Of a stretch of 64,000 bases of DNA, positions 35,281-44,820 are shown in pieces. The DNA comes from SKVR01 sp964453995 (GTDB lineage Bacteria; Bacteroidota; Bacteroidia; Bacteroidales; UBA7960), in the NCBI GenBank assembly GCA_964453995.1, contig CAYVQC010000012.1:19027-83026 (forward strand), written 5' to 3'. The notes beneath the pieces were generated by a model, which was given only the letters and a program-made list of their open reading frames with translations, made no database searches and was not told where the DNA came from. Position 1 is the stretch's first letter; each line of letters begins with the position of its first letter. The translations under genes and the position numbers were made by a program.

Positions 35281-37329
35281 CTAAGGTATTTCGGTTTCGC
35301 GTTTTGTGTTTCTATTTTTCAAAAGCTGCTTTATTTCCTGCAACCTGTTTTCAGTAAGTGTATACCTCGTAATGAAGAAGAAAGAAAACAGGCTGAGCAG
35401 AATGGGTAGTCCGATCTCAACTACCCTCATCATCAGCAAGGTGTAGGGTGATTGTCTTTTGAGAGGAACCATGCCTTCTTCCAGCATTTCAAGCTTTTCC
35501 TCTTTCATTTCCAGGGTATTATAATTTTCCAGTGCAGCAATATCATCCATTATGGTATTGGTCTTTGCCAGCAGCTCACGGTTATGTTCGTCTTCCTTAT
35601 CAGATTCCTGGATGCGGTCTTTCAGGTGAAGTTTCAAATGAAAAGCATTCACCAGGCTTTCGATCCTTTGATGTTGTAAAATTTGGTTTGCAACCTCATT
35701 TTCAAGCTGTGCTATTGCAGATGGCTCACCACTGCCTAATTCTTCCTGTAAAGAATCAAGTGCCATTATCGTATTTTGTGTTTCTGTGATCCTTTTGGCA
35801 AAAAACTCTTCACTGCTCTCATCCGTTTGATTGCTTTCATCACTACGTTCTGCTCCCCGCTCCAGATAAAGCAGGTAGTTGCGTGCCTCACCCAGGGCTT
35901 TTTCTGTCCTGTCAGCAAGAAGGGAGGACTTTTGCTGAGATTCGTCATCTGTAAGTACCTCTTCCTGCAGCAATCGCACCTCTGCCTGCATCTCCCTAAT
36001 GCTTCCCTCAATGGCATCCACCCTTGTAACCTGTGTTTGATCGAACATGGTGAAGACAATAAGGGCTCCCGCCACAAAGCTTGCCAGTGCAGTTCCCATT
36101 TTTATGAACCACCAGAAAATGGAATAGAAACTTCCTTCGGTACGTTGTCCGGTTTTCAGATCATCTTCATCACAAATATCTCCTACCATGGAGGCACCAA
36201 GAGTAAAGAAAAAAAGCATCCCGGCAGACAGCAGCACGGTGGGAATGACAATAAGATAAGGATGATCGGGATTGTAAAAAATGATCTTTGACAATTGAGC
36301 CAGCACCATGAGGCTGATGGCAAGTATCAGCGTTTTGCGTTTACCGATCCTGGGACTGATCCAGTTGAGTGGAAACACGGCAAGCAAACCTGTTACAGCC
36401 CATACCGTACCATTGATCCCTAAAAGATATGCGCCGGCTACCTTGTCGCCCCCAAACACGTAGAATATCGGAATGTAGGAGCCCAGCAGATTTACAAAAT
36501 TGAAGCCCATGGCAAGAGTAAAAATGGTAAGGGTAAGCCTGATGAAGTTTTTGTTGCTTCCTGCATGCTTCATATCCTTCCAGAAGGGTGTTTTTTTCTG
36601 GGTAGTACTAACCCGCTTGAAGCCGGGTTCGCGCAATGAGAAGAACCACCAGAATGACATGGGTATCAGAATGGCTGCCACAATCAGTGACACATAGCGC
36701 ATTCCATCGGCCTCATTGCCACCCGGCCCCCGGAATATCTCCATATTTGCCAGGGCAAACAGCCAAGGGGTACTCATAGCGAAGAGGTTTCCCACAAAGC
36801 TTTTGGCACTGAAAAGACGTGTCCGTTCATGATGATCAGAGGTCATCTCCATTCCAAGGGCACCATGGGGGATTTCGAAAATGGTACAAGCAGTAAAGAA
36901 AAGCAGGAGCGACAAAAGAATATACCCCAGCTGAAATGCCTGGTAGCTTGTTTCGGTGGGAAACCAACCCCTTACCATATCACCTTTGGGAATCCACCAC
37001 ATAAGGACGAAAAATACGGCCACCAGGATGCCGCCCACCAGCAGGAAAGGCCTACGGCGTCCCCATCTTGTACGTGCGTTGTCGGAATAATGACCAATTA
37101 AAGGATCGGAGATGGCATCCCACAAACGGGGAATGATCAGTATGACGCCCAGCCAGAATGCACTCAACCCAAGACTGATGTTGCCCATCAATCCTACAAG
37201 AATACCTGCAACATTGAACAGGGCAATAGGGATGATTCCACCCGAACCAAAAGCTGCCAGCTGCGAAAACTTTATCCTGTCTTCAGACTGGATAACACCA
37301 TTAGACTTAACGGTTGTCTGCTCTTTCAT
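35281..37329 (-). CDS. GPH-family sugar:cation symporter with a coiled-coil insertion in the last periplasmic loop
   Basis: A 682-residue inner-membrane carrier, whereas normal GPH/MelB-like proteins have 450-500. The core has 12 helices with the family motifs RLWDAISDPLIGHYSDNARTRWGRRRPF and GDICDEDDLKTGQRTEGSFYS. Between helix 11 (about 411-428) and helix 12 (about 632-655) lies a 200-residue insertion (429-628) rich in Glu, Gln, Leu and Lys, with heptad-like patterns (IEGSIREMQAEVRLLQEEV, AIAQLENEVANQILQHQRIES). Helices 11-12 should be joined on the periplasmic side, so this is a long periplasmic coiled coil. The carrier presumably imports glucooligosaccharides for the cytoplasmic GH94 and GH35 enzymes just downstream. 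Confidence 0.9.
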   Translation of the reverse strand: MKEQTTVKSNGVIQSEDRIKFSQLAAFGSGGIIPIALFNVAGILVGLMGNISLGLSAFWLGVILIIPRLWDAISDPLIGHYSDNARTRWGRRRPFLLVGGILVAVFFVLMWWIPKGDMVRGWFPTETSYQAFQLGYILLSLLLFFTACTIFEIPHGALGMEMTSDHHERTRLFSAKSFVGNLFAMSTPWLFALANMEIFRGPGGNEADGMRYVSLIVAAILIPMSFWWFFSLREPGFKRVSTTQKKTPFWKDMKHAGSNKNFIRLTLTIFTLAMGFNFVNLLGSYIPIFYVFGGDKVAGAYLLGINGTVWAVTGLLAVFPLNWISPRIGKRKTLILAISLMVLAQLSKIIFYNPDHPYLIVIPTVLLSAGMLFFFTLGASMVGDICDEDDLKTGQRTEGSFYSIFWWFIKMGTALASFVAGALIVFTMFDQTQVTRVDAIEGSIREMQAEVRLLQEEVLTDDESQQKSSLLADRTEKALGEARNYLLYLERGAERSDESNQTDESSEEFFAKRITETQNTIMALDSLQEELGSGEPSAIAQLENEVANQILQHQRIESLVNAFHLKLHLKDRIQESDKEDEHNRELLAKTNTIMDDIAALENYNTLEMKEEKLEMLEEGMVPLKRQSPYTLLMMRVVEIGLPILLSLFSFFFITRYTLTENRLQEIKQLLKNRNTKRETEIP

Positions 37330-37400
37330 GAGGCATATTTTTTTTCATATTTCCACTGTTATAGGGGTGCCGCAATACGGCACCACCCTTCCGCCAGTAG

Positions 37401-38795
37401 TTACTCCTGTTCGTCAATATGAGTAAATCCAAGCTTTCGCAAGCCTTTTTGAATAATGGGATCGGGCATTATGTGGTCCCAGATAAGACCCGTGCGGAAG
37501 TTTTCTATCATTACCAACATGGGCCCCTGTGCCACCCCGATAACATCGTTGTTTACCCAGCCTGCAGTTTGGTTAAACGAGTCATAGAATCCATAAGGGC
37601 CCCAGATGCTATCGCCTTTGTTTTCAATCATATACCGCGCAGTGGGAAAAACCACTTCGGGAGCAAATGGCAATGAAGAAAGAGAAGCATAGGGAGCAAT
37701 GGTGCCATCATCGAAATAGTTGTAATCAGGACCGGCAGCACCTCTACCCGCATATCCAAGGAATTCGTAGCCATCGAAATTGTATTCTTCACCAGGCCCG
37801 TCGCTGGCTGTTATTCCCCAGCAATACTGTCCATATCCTTTCCAGCCATGGGGGTTCTGAATGGCATATTGTTGCTGTACAAGGGTAGCTATGCGTGAAT
37901 TTTCAAAATAATCAATTCCTTTTTCTATCATGTACTTATCTGCCAGTCCACGAAAGTCAATAAAAGCATGAGAGAACTGATGTCCGAATAGTGGCGGGAA
38001 GGCAACATGCGACAATCCCGGATAGGGAGTGTGCCACTTGTAGCTAGCCAGCCATTTATCAAAGCTGCTTTCTACGTTTTCCATTCCGGTGCCTGCTGCG
38101 AGGATGTAGAGAAACAACCCTTCATTATAGCCAAACCATCCCCAGTTGATCAGGCCATCTTCTGGCCGCCAACCCATGGAAATGGTTCCGGGTTGTTTGG
38201 TTTGATCATCCATATGGAATATGCTCCAGTCAAGCCTATCCAGGAGTTTTGCAGCAAGGGAGCGGATTTCCCGTTCGGTCTCACTATCCTGATTGTAATA
38301 GTTGCGGGCGAAAATGACCCCCATCATCAGCAGTCCGGTATCGATAGAAGAAAGTTCACATTCCCAGGTTCGCTTCCCGGTTTCCATATCGAGGAAATGA
38401 TAGTAAAAACCGCTGTAACCTGTGGCATCGGGGTTTGTGCTTTGTTCTGAATTCCAAAGAAAGTGAAGGGCATTGAAAGTAATACGGGCAGCATCTTCGC
38501 GAGGCATCCAGTTTCGCTCCACGGCCACTGCAAGAGATGGCAAGGCAAATCCGGTAGAGGCAATGCTGGAGGGTGCATAATCGGCAGCACGGTCTTTAAA
38601 AAGGCCTTTCTCAGCATTCACTTTGTCCCGGAAAAACAAAAAGGTATGGTACTGAATGGAGTCAAGCAGGGCTTCATCTTCAGGGGTAACCGGGTAATCA
38701 ATCTCCCCTTTTGATGTATACTCTGTTTGCTTTTGTGCGCTGCAAGAAACCACCATCATCGTGACCAGAATTAGCATTACCCCTGTATGTTTCAT
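37401..38795 (-). CDS. GH144-type glycosidase lipoprotein (glucoamylase-family fold), beta-1,2-glucanase candidate 1
   Basis: A 464-residue lipoprotein (lipobox MVVSC, Cys18) with an alpha/alpha barrel of the Glycoamylase family (PF10091), which contains the GH144 endo-beta-1,2-glucanases and exo-sophorosidases. Typical segments: HTFLFFRDKVNAEKGLFKDR, ASTGFALPSLAVAVER, LSSIDTGLLMMGVIFAR, WGWFGYNEGLFLYILAAGTG, CWGITASDGPG, and DDGTIAPYASLSSLPFAPEV. It probably acts in the periplasm on beta-1,2-glucan fragments. The second copy at 43371-44777 shares the same plan but is clearly diverged, so one may be endo-acting and the other sophorose-releasing. Confidence 0.85.
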   Translation of the reverse strand: MKHTGVMLILVTMMVVSCSAQKQTEYTSKGEIDYPVTPEDEALLDSIQYHTFLFFRDKVNAEKGLFKDRAADYAPSSIASTGFALPSLAVAVERNWMPREDAARITFNALHFLWNSEQSTNPDATGYSGFYYHFLDMETGKRTWECELSSIDTGLLMMGVIFARNYYNQDSETEREIRSLAAKLLDRLDWSIFHMDDQTKQPGTISMGWRPEDGLINWGWFGYNEGLFLYILAAGTGMENVESSFDKWLASYKWHTPYPGLSHVAFPPLFGHQFSHAFIDFRGLADKYMIEKGIDYFENSRIATLVQQQYAIQNPHGWKGYGQYCWGITASDGPGEEYNFDGYEFLGYAGRGAAGPDYNYFDDGTIAPYASLSSLPFAPEVVFPTARYMIENKGDSIWGPYGFYDSFNQTAGWVNNDVIGVAQGPMLVMIENFRTGLIWDHIMPDPIIQKGLRKLGFTHIDEQE

Positions 38796-38928
38796 GATAT
38801 CAGTGTTTTAGTTCCAACTAAGTAAATTGAAAAAAGGGTGAAAGCTGCCCGGAAAACCATAGGTTCTCAAAAAATAATCAACGATACAATATGGTATTCC
38901 GGAACAGCTTCAGGCCTGTGGCCAATAA

Positions 38929-39768
38929 TTATTCCGGCTTTTCAGCGTCATAAATGATCTGAACTTCCTCTTCGGTAAGGGCTCTGTTGTATATCCTCAG
39001 GTCATCGAGATCTCCTTCGTAATTGCCGATCCACTCTTGAACTGTGTTGGGGTTTCTGCCAATGTAGAATGCGGAAGCAGATTCAGGAACGGTAACGGGC
39101 CCCATGAGGGTTTCTTCTGCAATGAGGGTATCGCTTGCAAGTTGCACACCATCAAGATAAAGATCCCTGATGCTGGTTTCCCCATTGTAAGCATATACAA
39201 AGTGAAACCATTTTGCAGGTGGGAAAAATACTTCACGCAAAACACCCCAATCGGTATCAGTCCAGGCAAAAACATCAGACTGGTGATGGCGTGTGAAGGC
39301 TTTGTATCTAAGGGTATCGCCTCTCTGGCTTCCTTCCTGCCACAGACCGTAACCGGCATTCCAGTCCATTTCCGGATCAATAAAGGTGAGTATGAAGTTG
39401 GTGCCTCCGGGCATCTGCTGTGCCCTGAGCCACATACTAAAAGTCATGCTTCCCATTCTGAAGTTGTCGGTATCATCAATCCTTACAAAGGCGGTTTCAG
39501 AACCTTTGTATGCTGCGTTGGCATTTAAGTGACGATCGAGAGTAAAAGTGACTCCTTCACTGAAGGTTTCATGTTCCATTTCGTCGGTAACATCACCGTC
39601 GAATTTAAAGTATGCGACAAGATTTTCTACAGCAACGGTATCAGCAGGATTTACAGGGTCACCATTACCATTGTCGTCGTCATCGTTGTCATCATTATCC
39701 TTTGTGCAAGCTGCAAAAGCTACCATGGTTGCCACAAGCATCCATGCAAGAAATTTGAAAGTTTTCAT
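38929..39768 (-). CDS. LamG-like (concanavalin A-like) surface lipoprotein
   Basis: A 279-residue lipoprotein with lipobox AFAAC (Cys21), an Asp/Asn-rich linker just after it (KDNDDNDDDDNGNG), and one LamG/Laminin_G_3-type jelly roll over about residues 48-275. Typical strings: LVAYFKFDGDVTDE, MTFSMWLRAQ, KWFHFVYAYNG, LYLDGVQLASDT, YEGDLDDLRIYNRALTEEEV. No catalytic residues are evident, so I read it as a glycan-binding protein. The operon has no other obvious surface glycan-binding lipoprotein beyond SusD, and this gene could fill that role. The acidic linker may keep the domain away from the membrane. Confidence 0.82.
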   Translation of the reverse strand: MKTFKFLAWMLVATMVAFAACTKDNDDNDDDDNGNGDPVNPADTVAVENLVAYFKFDGDVTDEMEHETFSEGVTFTLDRHLNANAAYKGSETAFVRIDDTDNFRMGSMTFSMWLRAQQMPGGTNFILTFIDPEMDWNAGYGLWQEGSQRGDTLRYKAFTRHHQSDVFAWTDTDWGVLREVFFPPAKWFHFVYAYNGETSIRDLYLDGVQLASDTLIAEETLMGPVTVPESASAFYIGRNPNTVQEWIGNYEGDLDDLRIYNRALTEEEVQIIYDAEKPE

Positions 39769-39859
39769 AATTGTGTTGTTTTTAGTTAATAAATAGGGGT
39801 TAAAAGTCTACAATTTTTAAAAGGAGTTCTCAACCTCCTTTGTATTTCAATAAAACAGA

Positions 39860-42800
39860 TCAGTAGATCAATAGTTTTTCCGTTGTTCTGCCTTTGGAAG
39901 TCTCTGTCCGGATAAGGTAGATCCCCTTCCTGAGGCCGGAAAGATCCATAAAATATTTATCATCGTGGGCGGTGGTTGTATTGATTACCCTGCCCGACAC
40001 ATCCATCAAAGTTATCTTTGCCCCGGCTTCAGTTTGAATAGTCACAAACTCTGATGCCGGATTGGGATAGATCCTGAATCTTTGGGACATATTTGATTCC
40101 GGAACGAAAACATCGCCGGTACTGAAGCCAACCAGGTCGACGTGGATGGTTGTTTGCACAGGCTGGGTTACACCGGATTCAAAAACAAGATCAACACGCT
40201 GTATTTTACTCATGTCGGGCAGGTTTTGCGCCCAATCCATGAGATTGAAATCATTTACAGGGACAATGATTTGTTGCCAGTCATTTCCCAGAATATCGAT
40301 ATAAGTGTAGGAAGCTCCATCACTTCCCTGGATTCCGCTTGTATCAAAAAGCTGGATTTTAAGATCAGTTACAGGTTCACTGGCTTTGGCGTAAAGCACC
40401 AAATGTGTGTAGCCCGTAATATCTGTGGAAGGATACGCCCACATCCAATATGCTGTAATATCATCCACATCATCGAGGTTGTAATCCAGGCTGAGCGCTA
40501 CACCTCCAAATTCACCTTCGCCGGCAACATCAGTAGCCACAAGCCCCTGACCCCAGTCGGGTATTTCCCTGAAGCCTTCCACATTGGTGAAACCAGGTAT
40601 TGAAAAATCACTGTAAACAAAGTAATCCGAAGGGTTGGTGCCGAAGCCTCTCAAAGGAACCTCCATATCGAGCACACCAAGAATGGCAGATCTTTGTCCC
40701 GGTTGCGAAGGCTGGAAACTCACGTTAACAGTTGCTGTTTGAAAAGGGCCCAGGGTTACTGTACTTTCCAGGTTTTCAAGGATGAAATCCTGAGCATGCT
40801 CCCCTTCCAGGGCGATGTCAGATTCATTTAATGTAAGGGTGCCACCGCCGCTGTTTCGAATAACAAATTCAACAGGCTCAGAATCAGATCCAACAGGCTG
40901 TTGCCCAAAATCATAATCAAAAGGAATTACTTCGGGCACAGGAGTATCATCCAGTTCCCGTAATTGAATATCGTCAATATCCCATTGGGTAATATTGTCT
41001 GTAATCCCGTCGAATACCCATGCCAGCCGGAAGTTTTCAGCTCCCAGGCCATGGTTCTGGCTTTCTACGATGGCAACAAATTCGCTTGCAGGTACACTCC
41101 CGGGATCTTCCCATTGATGGATTACATATTCGTTACCATCGGCAATGGAAACCACTTTAAGGGTGAAATTTCCTGCCGGCCCAAAATCATTCACCCTGTA
41201 CTTGAAGGAAAGCACAAGAGAGTCGAGATCGCTGGTTATGATCTGTGGTGTAGTGAGATAGAACTGACCTGTACTTTCAGGTTGCCACCAGAACACCATT
41301 TCCGGGGCTTCACCCCCGGCGTTGCTGGAGCTGAATGCACCCCAGTTTTCGCTGCTACGGCTCCATCCCAGGGGAATTCCACCACCGGTGAGCATACCAA
41401 AATCTTCTTCCCATGGAAGCTGGGTGATTGTAGGGTCAAAGGCGAGCCCTTCCAGAGGGACTTGCTCCTGCAACACTGATAGGGTTGCCAATTTATTGCC
41501 TTCTGTTTGAGGAAGAAAAACAATGCTGATCTCAGCACTTTCCATGGATTCAAGCTCAACGGATTGTGCAATATTGGTCAGGATGAAGTTACCAGCATCG
41601 GTACCGGTAACAGAAATGTCGTCGGGGTTGAGCAAAAGTGTACCGCCACCAATGTTGGAAAGGGTAAAGACGTGAGGTTCGGAAGGAGTATTGATCTGCT
41701 GAGGGCTGAAGGTGAATGCCTGCGGATCAATTGCCAAAGCAGGCTCTGCAGTAAGCACAACATCGTCAATAGCCCACTGGGTTATTTCATCCGTGGAACC
41801 GTTAAAGATCCAGGCCAGCCTTACTACTCCTTCTCCAATACCATGCTCTGTGCTGTTGATCTGTACTGAAATCTCCTGTGCCGATATGGTTCCGGGATTT
41901 TGCCATTGTAAAACAACGAATTGCTGGTCATCAACAATGGTCACCAGAGAAAGGTCAAAGATCCCCGGATCGCCAGAGTCGTTGACAGAATGCCTGAAAG
42001 TGAGATTTAAGCTATCAATACCGGCAGTATTGATCTGGGGGGTATTGAGGTAAAACACTCCTTCTTGCACGGGTTCCCCCGAAAACACCATTTCGGGTGC
42101 CTCACCACCAGCATGCGTTGACGTGAATGCTCCCCAGTTGTCTGAATTCTTCTCCCATCCAAAAGTAATTTCACCATTGGACAGACCTGAGAAATTCTCC
42201 TGCCATGGGAACTCATGCACCGTGGCATCAAATCCCTCGCCACTGAGCGGAATGTTTTGTCCTGCTATGGACAAAAAGGCTGTAAACACCCCAGTAACAA
42301 CAGGGGAAAAAGAAACTCCTACCTGGACACTCTCCCCCGGTTGAAGCACAGCATCTTCTGTTAAATTGTCAAGAATAAATGCATCAGAATCGGAGAGGAT
42401 ATCAAATGTTGCCAGCACAGCAAAATGATCTGACCCATAAGTACCGTTCTCATTGGGTTCATCCAGGACCACCTGTGCCCAGGTTGGTACCAGGGTGGGC
42501 AGTATGTCTTTGTTGAAGAATATATAATCTATTCTTCTTTGCTGATGACCAAGATGATAATTCAGCGTGCCATGCTGGGGGTCGAGGTGATTTTCGTGGA
42601 AAACCGGATAAACATCCTGAAAATCAGCATACATTAAATCCATTTCATCCCAATCCGGGTTGGCATTAAAATCGCCTGTAACAAAAACAAAATCACCGGC
42701 ACTGGTTTGTTGTATAAAATCAAGCAGATCAATAATTTGTTCTTCCCTAATGTGGGCATTAGCAGCAGTATTATGCAGGTGGGTATTATAGAGATCAATT

Positions 42801-43363
42801 GCATTTCCCTCCACATTTATCCTTATGTGAGCAGCAGTACGATAGTCACTGAGGGGTTGCAGAGCTCTCCAGTTGGATTCCTCAATGGGAAACCTGGATA
42901 ATATGGCATTGCCAAAGCGGGTGGAACTGGAAGGAGGATCAACGGAGGAAAAATAATAATAATACCCCAGCGAGTCGGCTATCATTTGTGCCTGGTTGTC
43001 AAGATTTGCTCTTTGGATAACTTCCTGCAGACCGATAATATCAGGATCAAGATCACGGATTTCGCTGAGCATATGGGCAAAACGATCAGGCCAGTTTTGG
43101 CTGTCAAACCAAATGTTGTAGGTCATAATGGACAAACTGATACTTTGTGCACCCTGTGAAACGATCCGGATTTGCTCCGGGTTTATGGTCTGGGCATCAA
43201 CGCCCTGATTTTCGACCATAAAGAGTACCTCTTCCGATTGTGTGCCGATCTGGCGGGGGCTGAATTCCCATGATCCAGGCTCTACCACAAGCTGACCCCA
43301 AACATTTTGGTTAAGGGAGATAATTGCAACAAGGGTGAAAGTAAGAAAACGTATTGTTTTCAT
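39860..43363 (-). CDS. T9SS-secreted multidomain protein with an EEP phosphodiesterase/nuclease-fold domain inserted in an HYDIN-like repeat
   Basis: The 1167 residues are arranged as follows: signal peptide (1-23); first choice-of-anchor D/HYDIN-like repeat (26-380) split by an EEP domain (about 74-323); MAM/cleaved-adhesin-like domain (384-538); second D repeat (541-642); second MAM-like domain (647-802); third D repeat (812-908); a CBM11-like beta-sandwich (about 915-1082); T9SS type A sorting domain (1096-1167, YPNPASEFV, GIYLIRT). EEP catalytic motifs are intact: MTYNIW, GLQEV, YNTHLH, VTGDFNANPD, RRIDYIF and GSDHFAV. It would be exported and fixed at the surface. Substrate is unknown; in this glucan locus a phosphodiester on the glycan is the obvious candidate. 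Confidence 0.87.
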   Translation of the reverse strand: MKTIRFLTFTLVAIISLNQNVWGQLVVEPGSWEFSPRQIGTQSEEVLFMVENQGVDAQTINPEQIRIVSQGAQSISLSIMTYNIWFDSQNWPDRFAHMLSEIRDLDPDIIGLQEVIQRANLDNQAQMIADSLGYYYYFSSVDPPSSSTRFGNAILSRFPIEESNWRALQPLSDYRTAAHIRINVEGNAIDLYNTHLHNTAANAHIREEQIIDLLDFIQQTSAGDFVFVTGDFNANPDWDEMDLMYADFQDVYPVFHENHLDPQHGTLNYHLGHQQRRIDYIFFNKDILPTLVPTWAQVVLDEPNENGTYGSDHFAVLATFDILSDSDAFILDNLTEDAVLQPGESVQVGVSFSPVVTGVFTAFLSIAGQNIPLSGEGFDATVHEFPWQENFSGLSNGEITFGWEKNSDNWGAFTSTHAGGEAPEMVFSGEPVQEGVFYLNTPQINTAGIDSLNLTFRHSVNDSGDPGIFDLSLVTIVDDQQFVVLQWQNPGTISAQEISVQINSTEHGIGEGVVRLAWIFNGSTDEITQWAIDDVVLTAEPALAIDPQAFTFSPQQINTPSEPHVFTLSNIGGGTLLLNPDDISVTGTDAGNFILTNIAQSVELESMESAEISIVFLPQTEGNKLATLSVLQEQVPLEGLAFDPTITQLPWEEDFGMLTGGGIPLGWSRSSENWGAFSSSNAGGEAPEMVFWWQPESTGQFYLTTPQIITSDLDSLVLSFKYRVNDFGPAGNFTLKVVSIADGNEYVIHQWEDPGSVPASEFVAIVESQNHGLGAENFRLAWVFDGITDNITQWDIDDIQLRELDDTPVPEVIPFDYDFGQQPVGSDSEPVEFVIRNSGGGTLTLNESDIALEGEHAQDFILENLESTVTLGPFQTATVNVSFQPSQPGQRSAILGVLDMEVPLRGFGTNPSDYFVYSDFSIPGFTNVEGFREIPDWGQGLVATDVAGEGEFGGVALSLDYNLDDVDDITAYWMWAYPSTDITGYTHLVLYAKASEPVTDLKIQLFDTSGIQGSDGASYTYIDILGNDWQQIIVPVNDFNLMDWAQNLPDMSKIQRVDLVFESGVTQPVQTTIHVDLVGFSTGDVFVPESNMSQRFRIYPNPASEFVTIQTEAGAKITLMDVSGRVINTTTAHDDKYFMDLSGLRKGIYLIRTETSKGRTTEKLLIY

Positions 43364-43370
43364 AGTGTTT

Positions 43371-44777
43371 TCATTTTTGGTTTAAGGGATTGTTGAGTTG
43401 ATTCTGGTATGTAAAACCCAACACATCCAATGCGTGCAGCACCTGTTGATTTTGCATGAATACATCCCAGAGCAAACCTGACCGGTAGTTCTCAATCATC
43501 ACTACTATAGGCCCCTGATCAATAGCGAGATAGCTATTGGCAAACCAATTCTCACTAAGATTAAATGCATCTTTGAAACCATAATCTCCCCAAAGGTTAT
43601 CGTGAAGATAGTAGTAAAAGGTTTTGAGCGCTTTCATGCTTTCCTGTGGGGTATAAGGGAAAGATGAAAGCGCTGCAGTTGGGGTGATGGTACCATTATC
43701 TACGCCAAAGAACCCGAAGGGTGCATGTGCCTGGTAACCCACAATGGGATCATCGCTGGCTGTGAGCCCCCATAGGGAATCGCTGTAATGGCAAAATTCA
43801 TTAGGGTTGGCAACACAGTAGCGGTAATTGATAAGGGAATGCGTGCGGTTCTGTTCCCAGTAATCAGCATACTGATCCTGCAGCCCTCGAGGGTCGAGTC
43901 CGAGGAAAGAATAATGTGCAAAAAACAAAGGGCCGCCAAAATCAACGCCAAGGGGAAGCTGGATATCATAAAACCACCTGCCATTGGCCATGTTTCCGTT
44001 CCTGGCCCATCCCTGGTGGTAAACTTCCGGCGCAACAGGATAGGTAGGTGATGCTGCGGCAAGAATATACACAATGAGAGCCTCATTCCACCCGCTGATC
44101 TGCATGTTCATTTCAAAATCATAATCGGGTGACCAATGCCAATACAGTACATTCTGCCCCTGTGTATACCACTGCCAGTCAACGCCATACCAAAGGGTAT
44201 CCACCAGGTTGCGCAGTGAATCTTCAAGGGCATTGGCACCATCGAAATACTCTCTTGCGGCGATGAGTCCCTGCACCAAAAATGCAGTCTCCACAAGATC
44301 GCCTCCATTATCTTTAGGACTAAAGGCTATCGTTTTTCCCGTAGTACCGTCCATCCAATGGGACCATGCACCATGGTAGCGGTCGGCGGTTTTCAGGAAG
44401 TTGGTGATTGTAAGAACCCTTTGTAGCACTTCGTCTCTTTGAAGGAAACCTCTTTCAGCCCCGGCAATCATTGCCATAATACCAAAGCCGGTACCGCCGC
44501 TGGTCACCAGGTTGCCCGAAGTATTGCGTTCGCGGGCCATTCCGCTGTTGGGTTCAGCAAAATCCCAGAAATAGCGTAGGGTTTGTGATTGTACCAGATC
44601 AAGAAGCTCATCTTCTTGCAGTTCTTCGTCAATGACCCTTTCAAGGGTTGGACACCCGTCATCAATGATAGTGTCATTTCCATTGTCAGGAATATCATCT
44701 CCGTTTTCTTTACCGCACGCGGCGAAAAACAGTAAGGAAGACAAAACAAGAATAATTGGGAATCGGAGTAGAAGCAT
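43371..44777 (-). CDS. GH144-type glycosidase lipoprotein, beta-1,2-glucanase candidate 2
   Basis: A 468-residue lipoprotein (lipobox FFAAC, Cys21) with the same Glycoamylase/GH144 alpha/alpha barrel as the gene at 37401. Conserved strings: QSQTLRYFWDFAEPNSGMARER, SGGTGFGIMAMIAGAERG, DLVETAFLVQGLIAAREY, ISGWNEALIVYILAAASP, LWGLTASDDP and DNGTITPTAALSSFPYTP. The length matches characterised GH144 endo-beta-1,2-glucanases of about 450-470 residues. It is the first enzyme gene after SusD and eight bases upstream of the EEP multidomain gene, so it is probably expressed most strongly and may make the first cut of imported glucan. Confidence 0.86.
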   Translation of the reverse strand: MLLLRFPIILVLSSLLFFAACGKENGDDIPDNGNDTIIDDGCPTLERVIDEELQEDELLDLVQSQTLRYFWDFAEPNSGMARERNTSGNLVTSGGTGFGIMAMIAGAERGFLQRDEVLQRVLTITNFLKTADRYHGAWSHWMDGTTGKTIAFSPKDNGGDLVETAFLVQGLIAAREYFDGANALEDSLRNLVDTLWYGVDWQWYTQGQNVLYWHWSPDYDFEMNMQISGWNEALIVYILAAASPTYPVAPEVYHQGWARNGNMANGRWFYDIQLPLGVDFGGPLFFAHYSFLGLDPRGLQDQYADYWEQNRTHSLINYRYCVANPNEFCHYSDSLWGLTASDDPIVGYQAHAPFGFFGVDNGTITPTAALSSFPYTPQESMKALKTFYYYLHDNLWGDYGFKDAFNLSENWFANSYLAIDQGPIVVMIENYRSGLLWDVFMQNQQVLHALDVLGFTYQNQLNNPLNQK

Positions 44778-44820
44778 TACAAATTGTTTTTAATGTATAC
44801 TTATTGTATTAACCGGCAGT

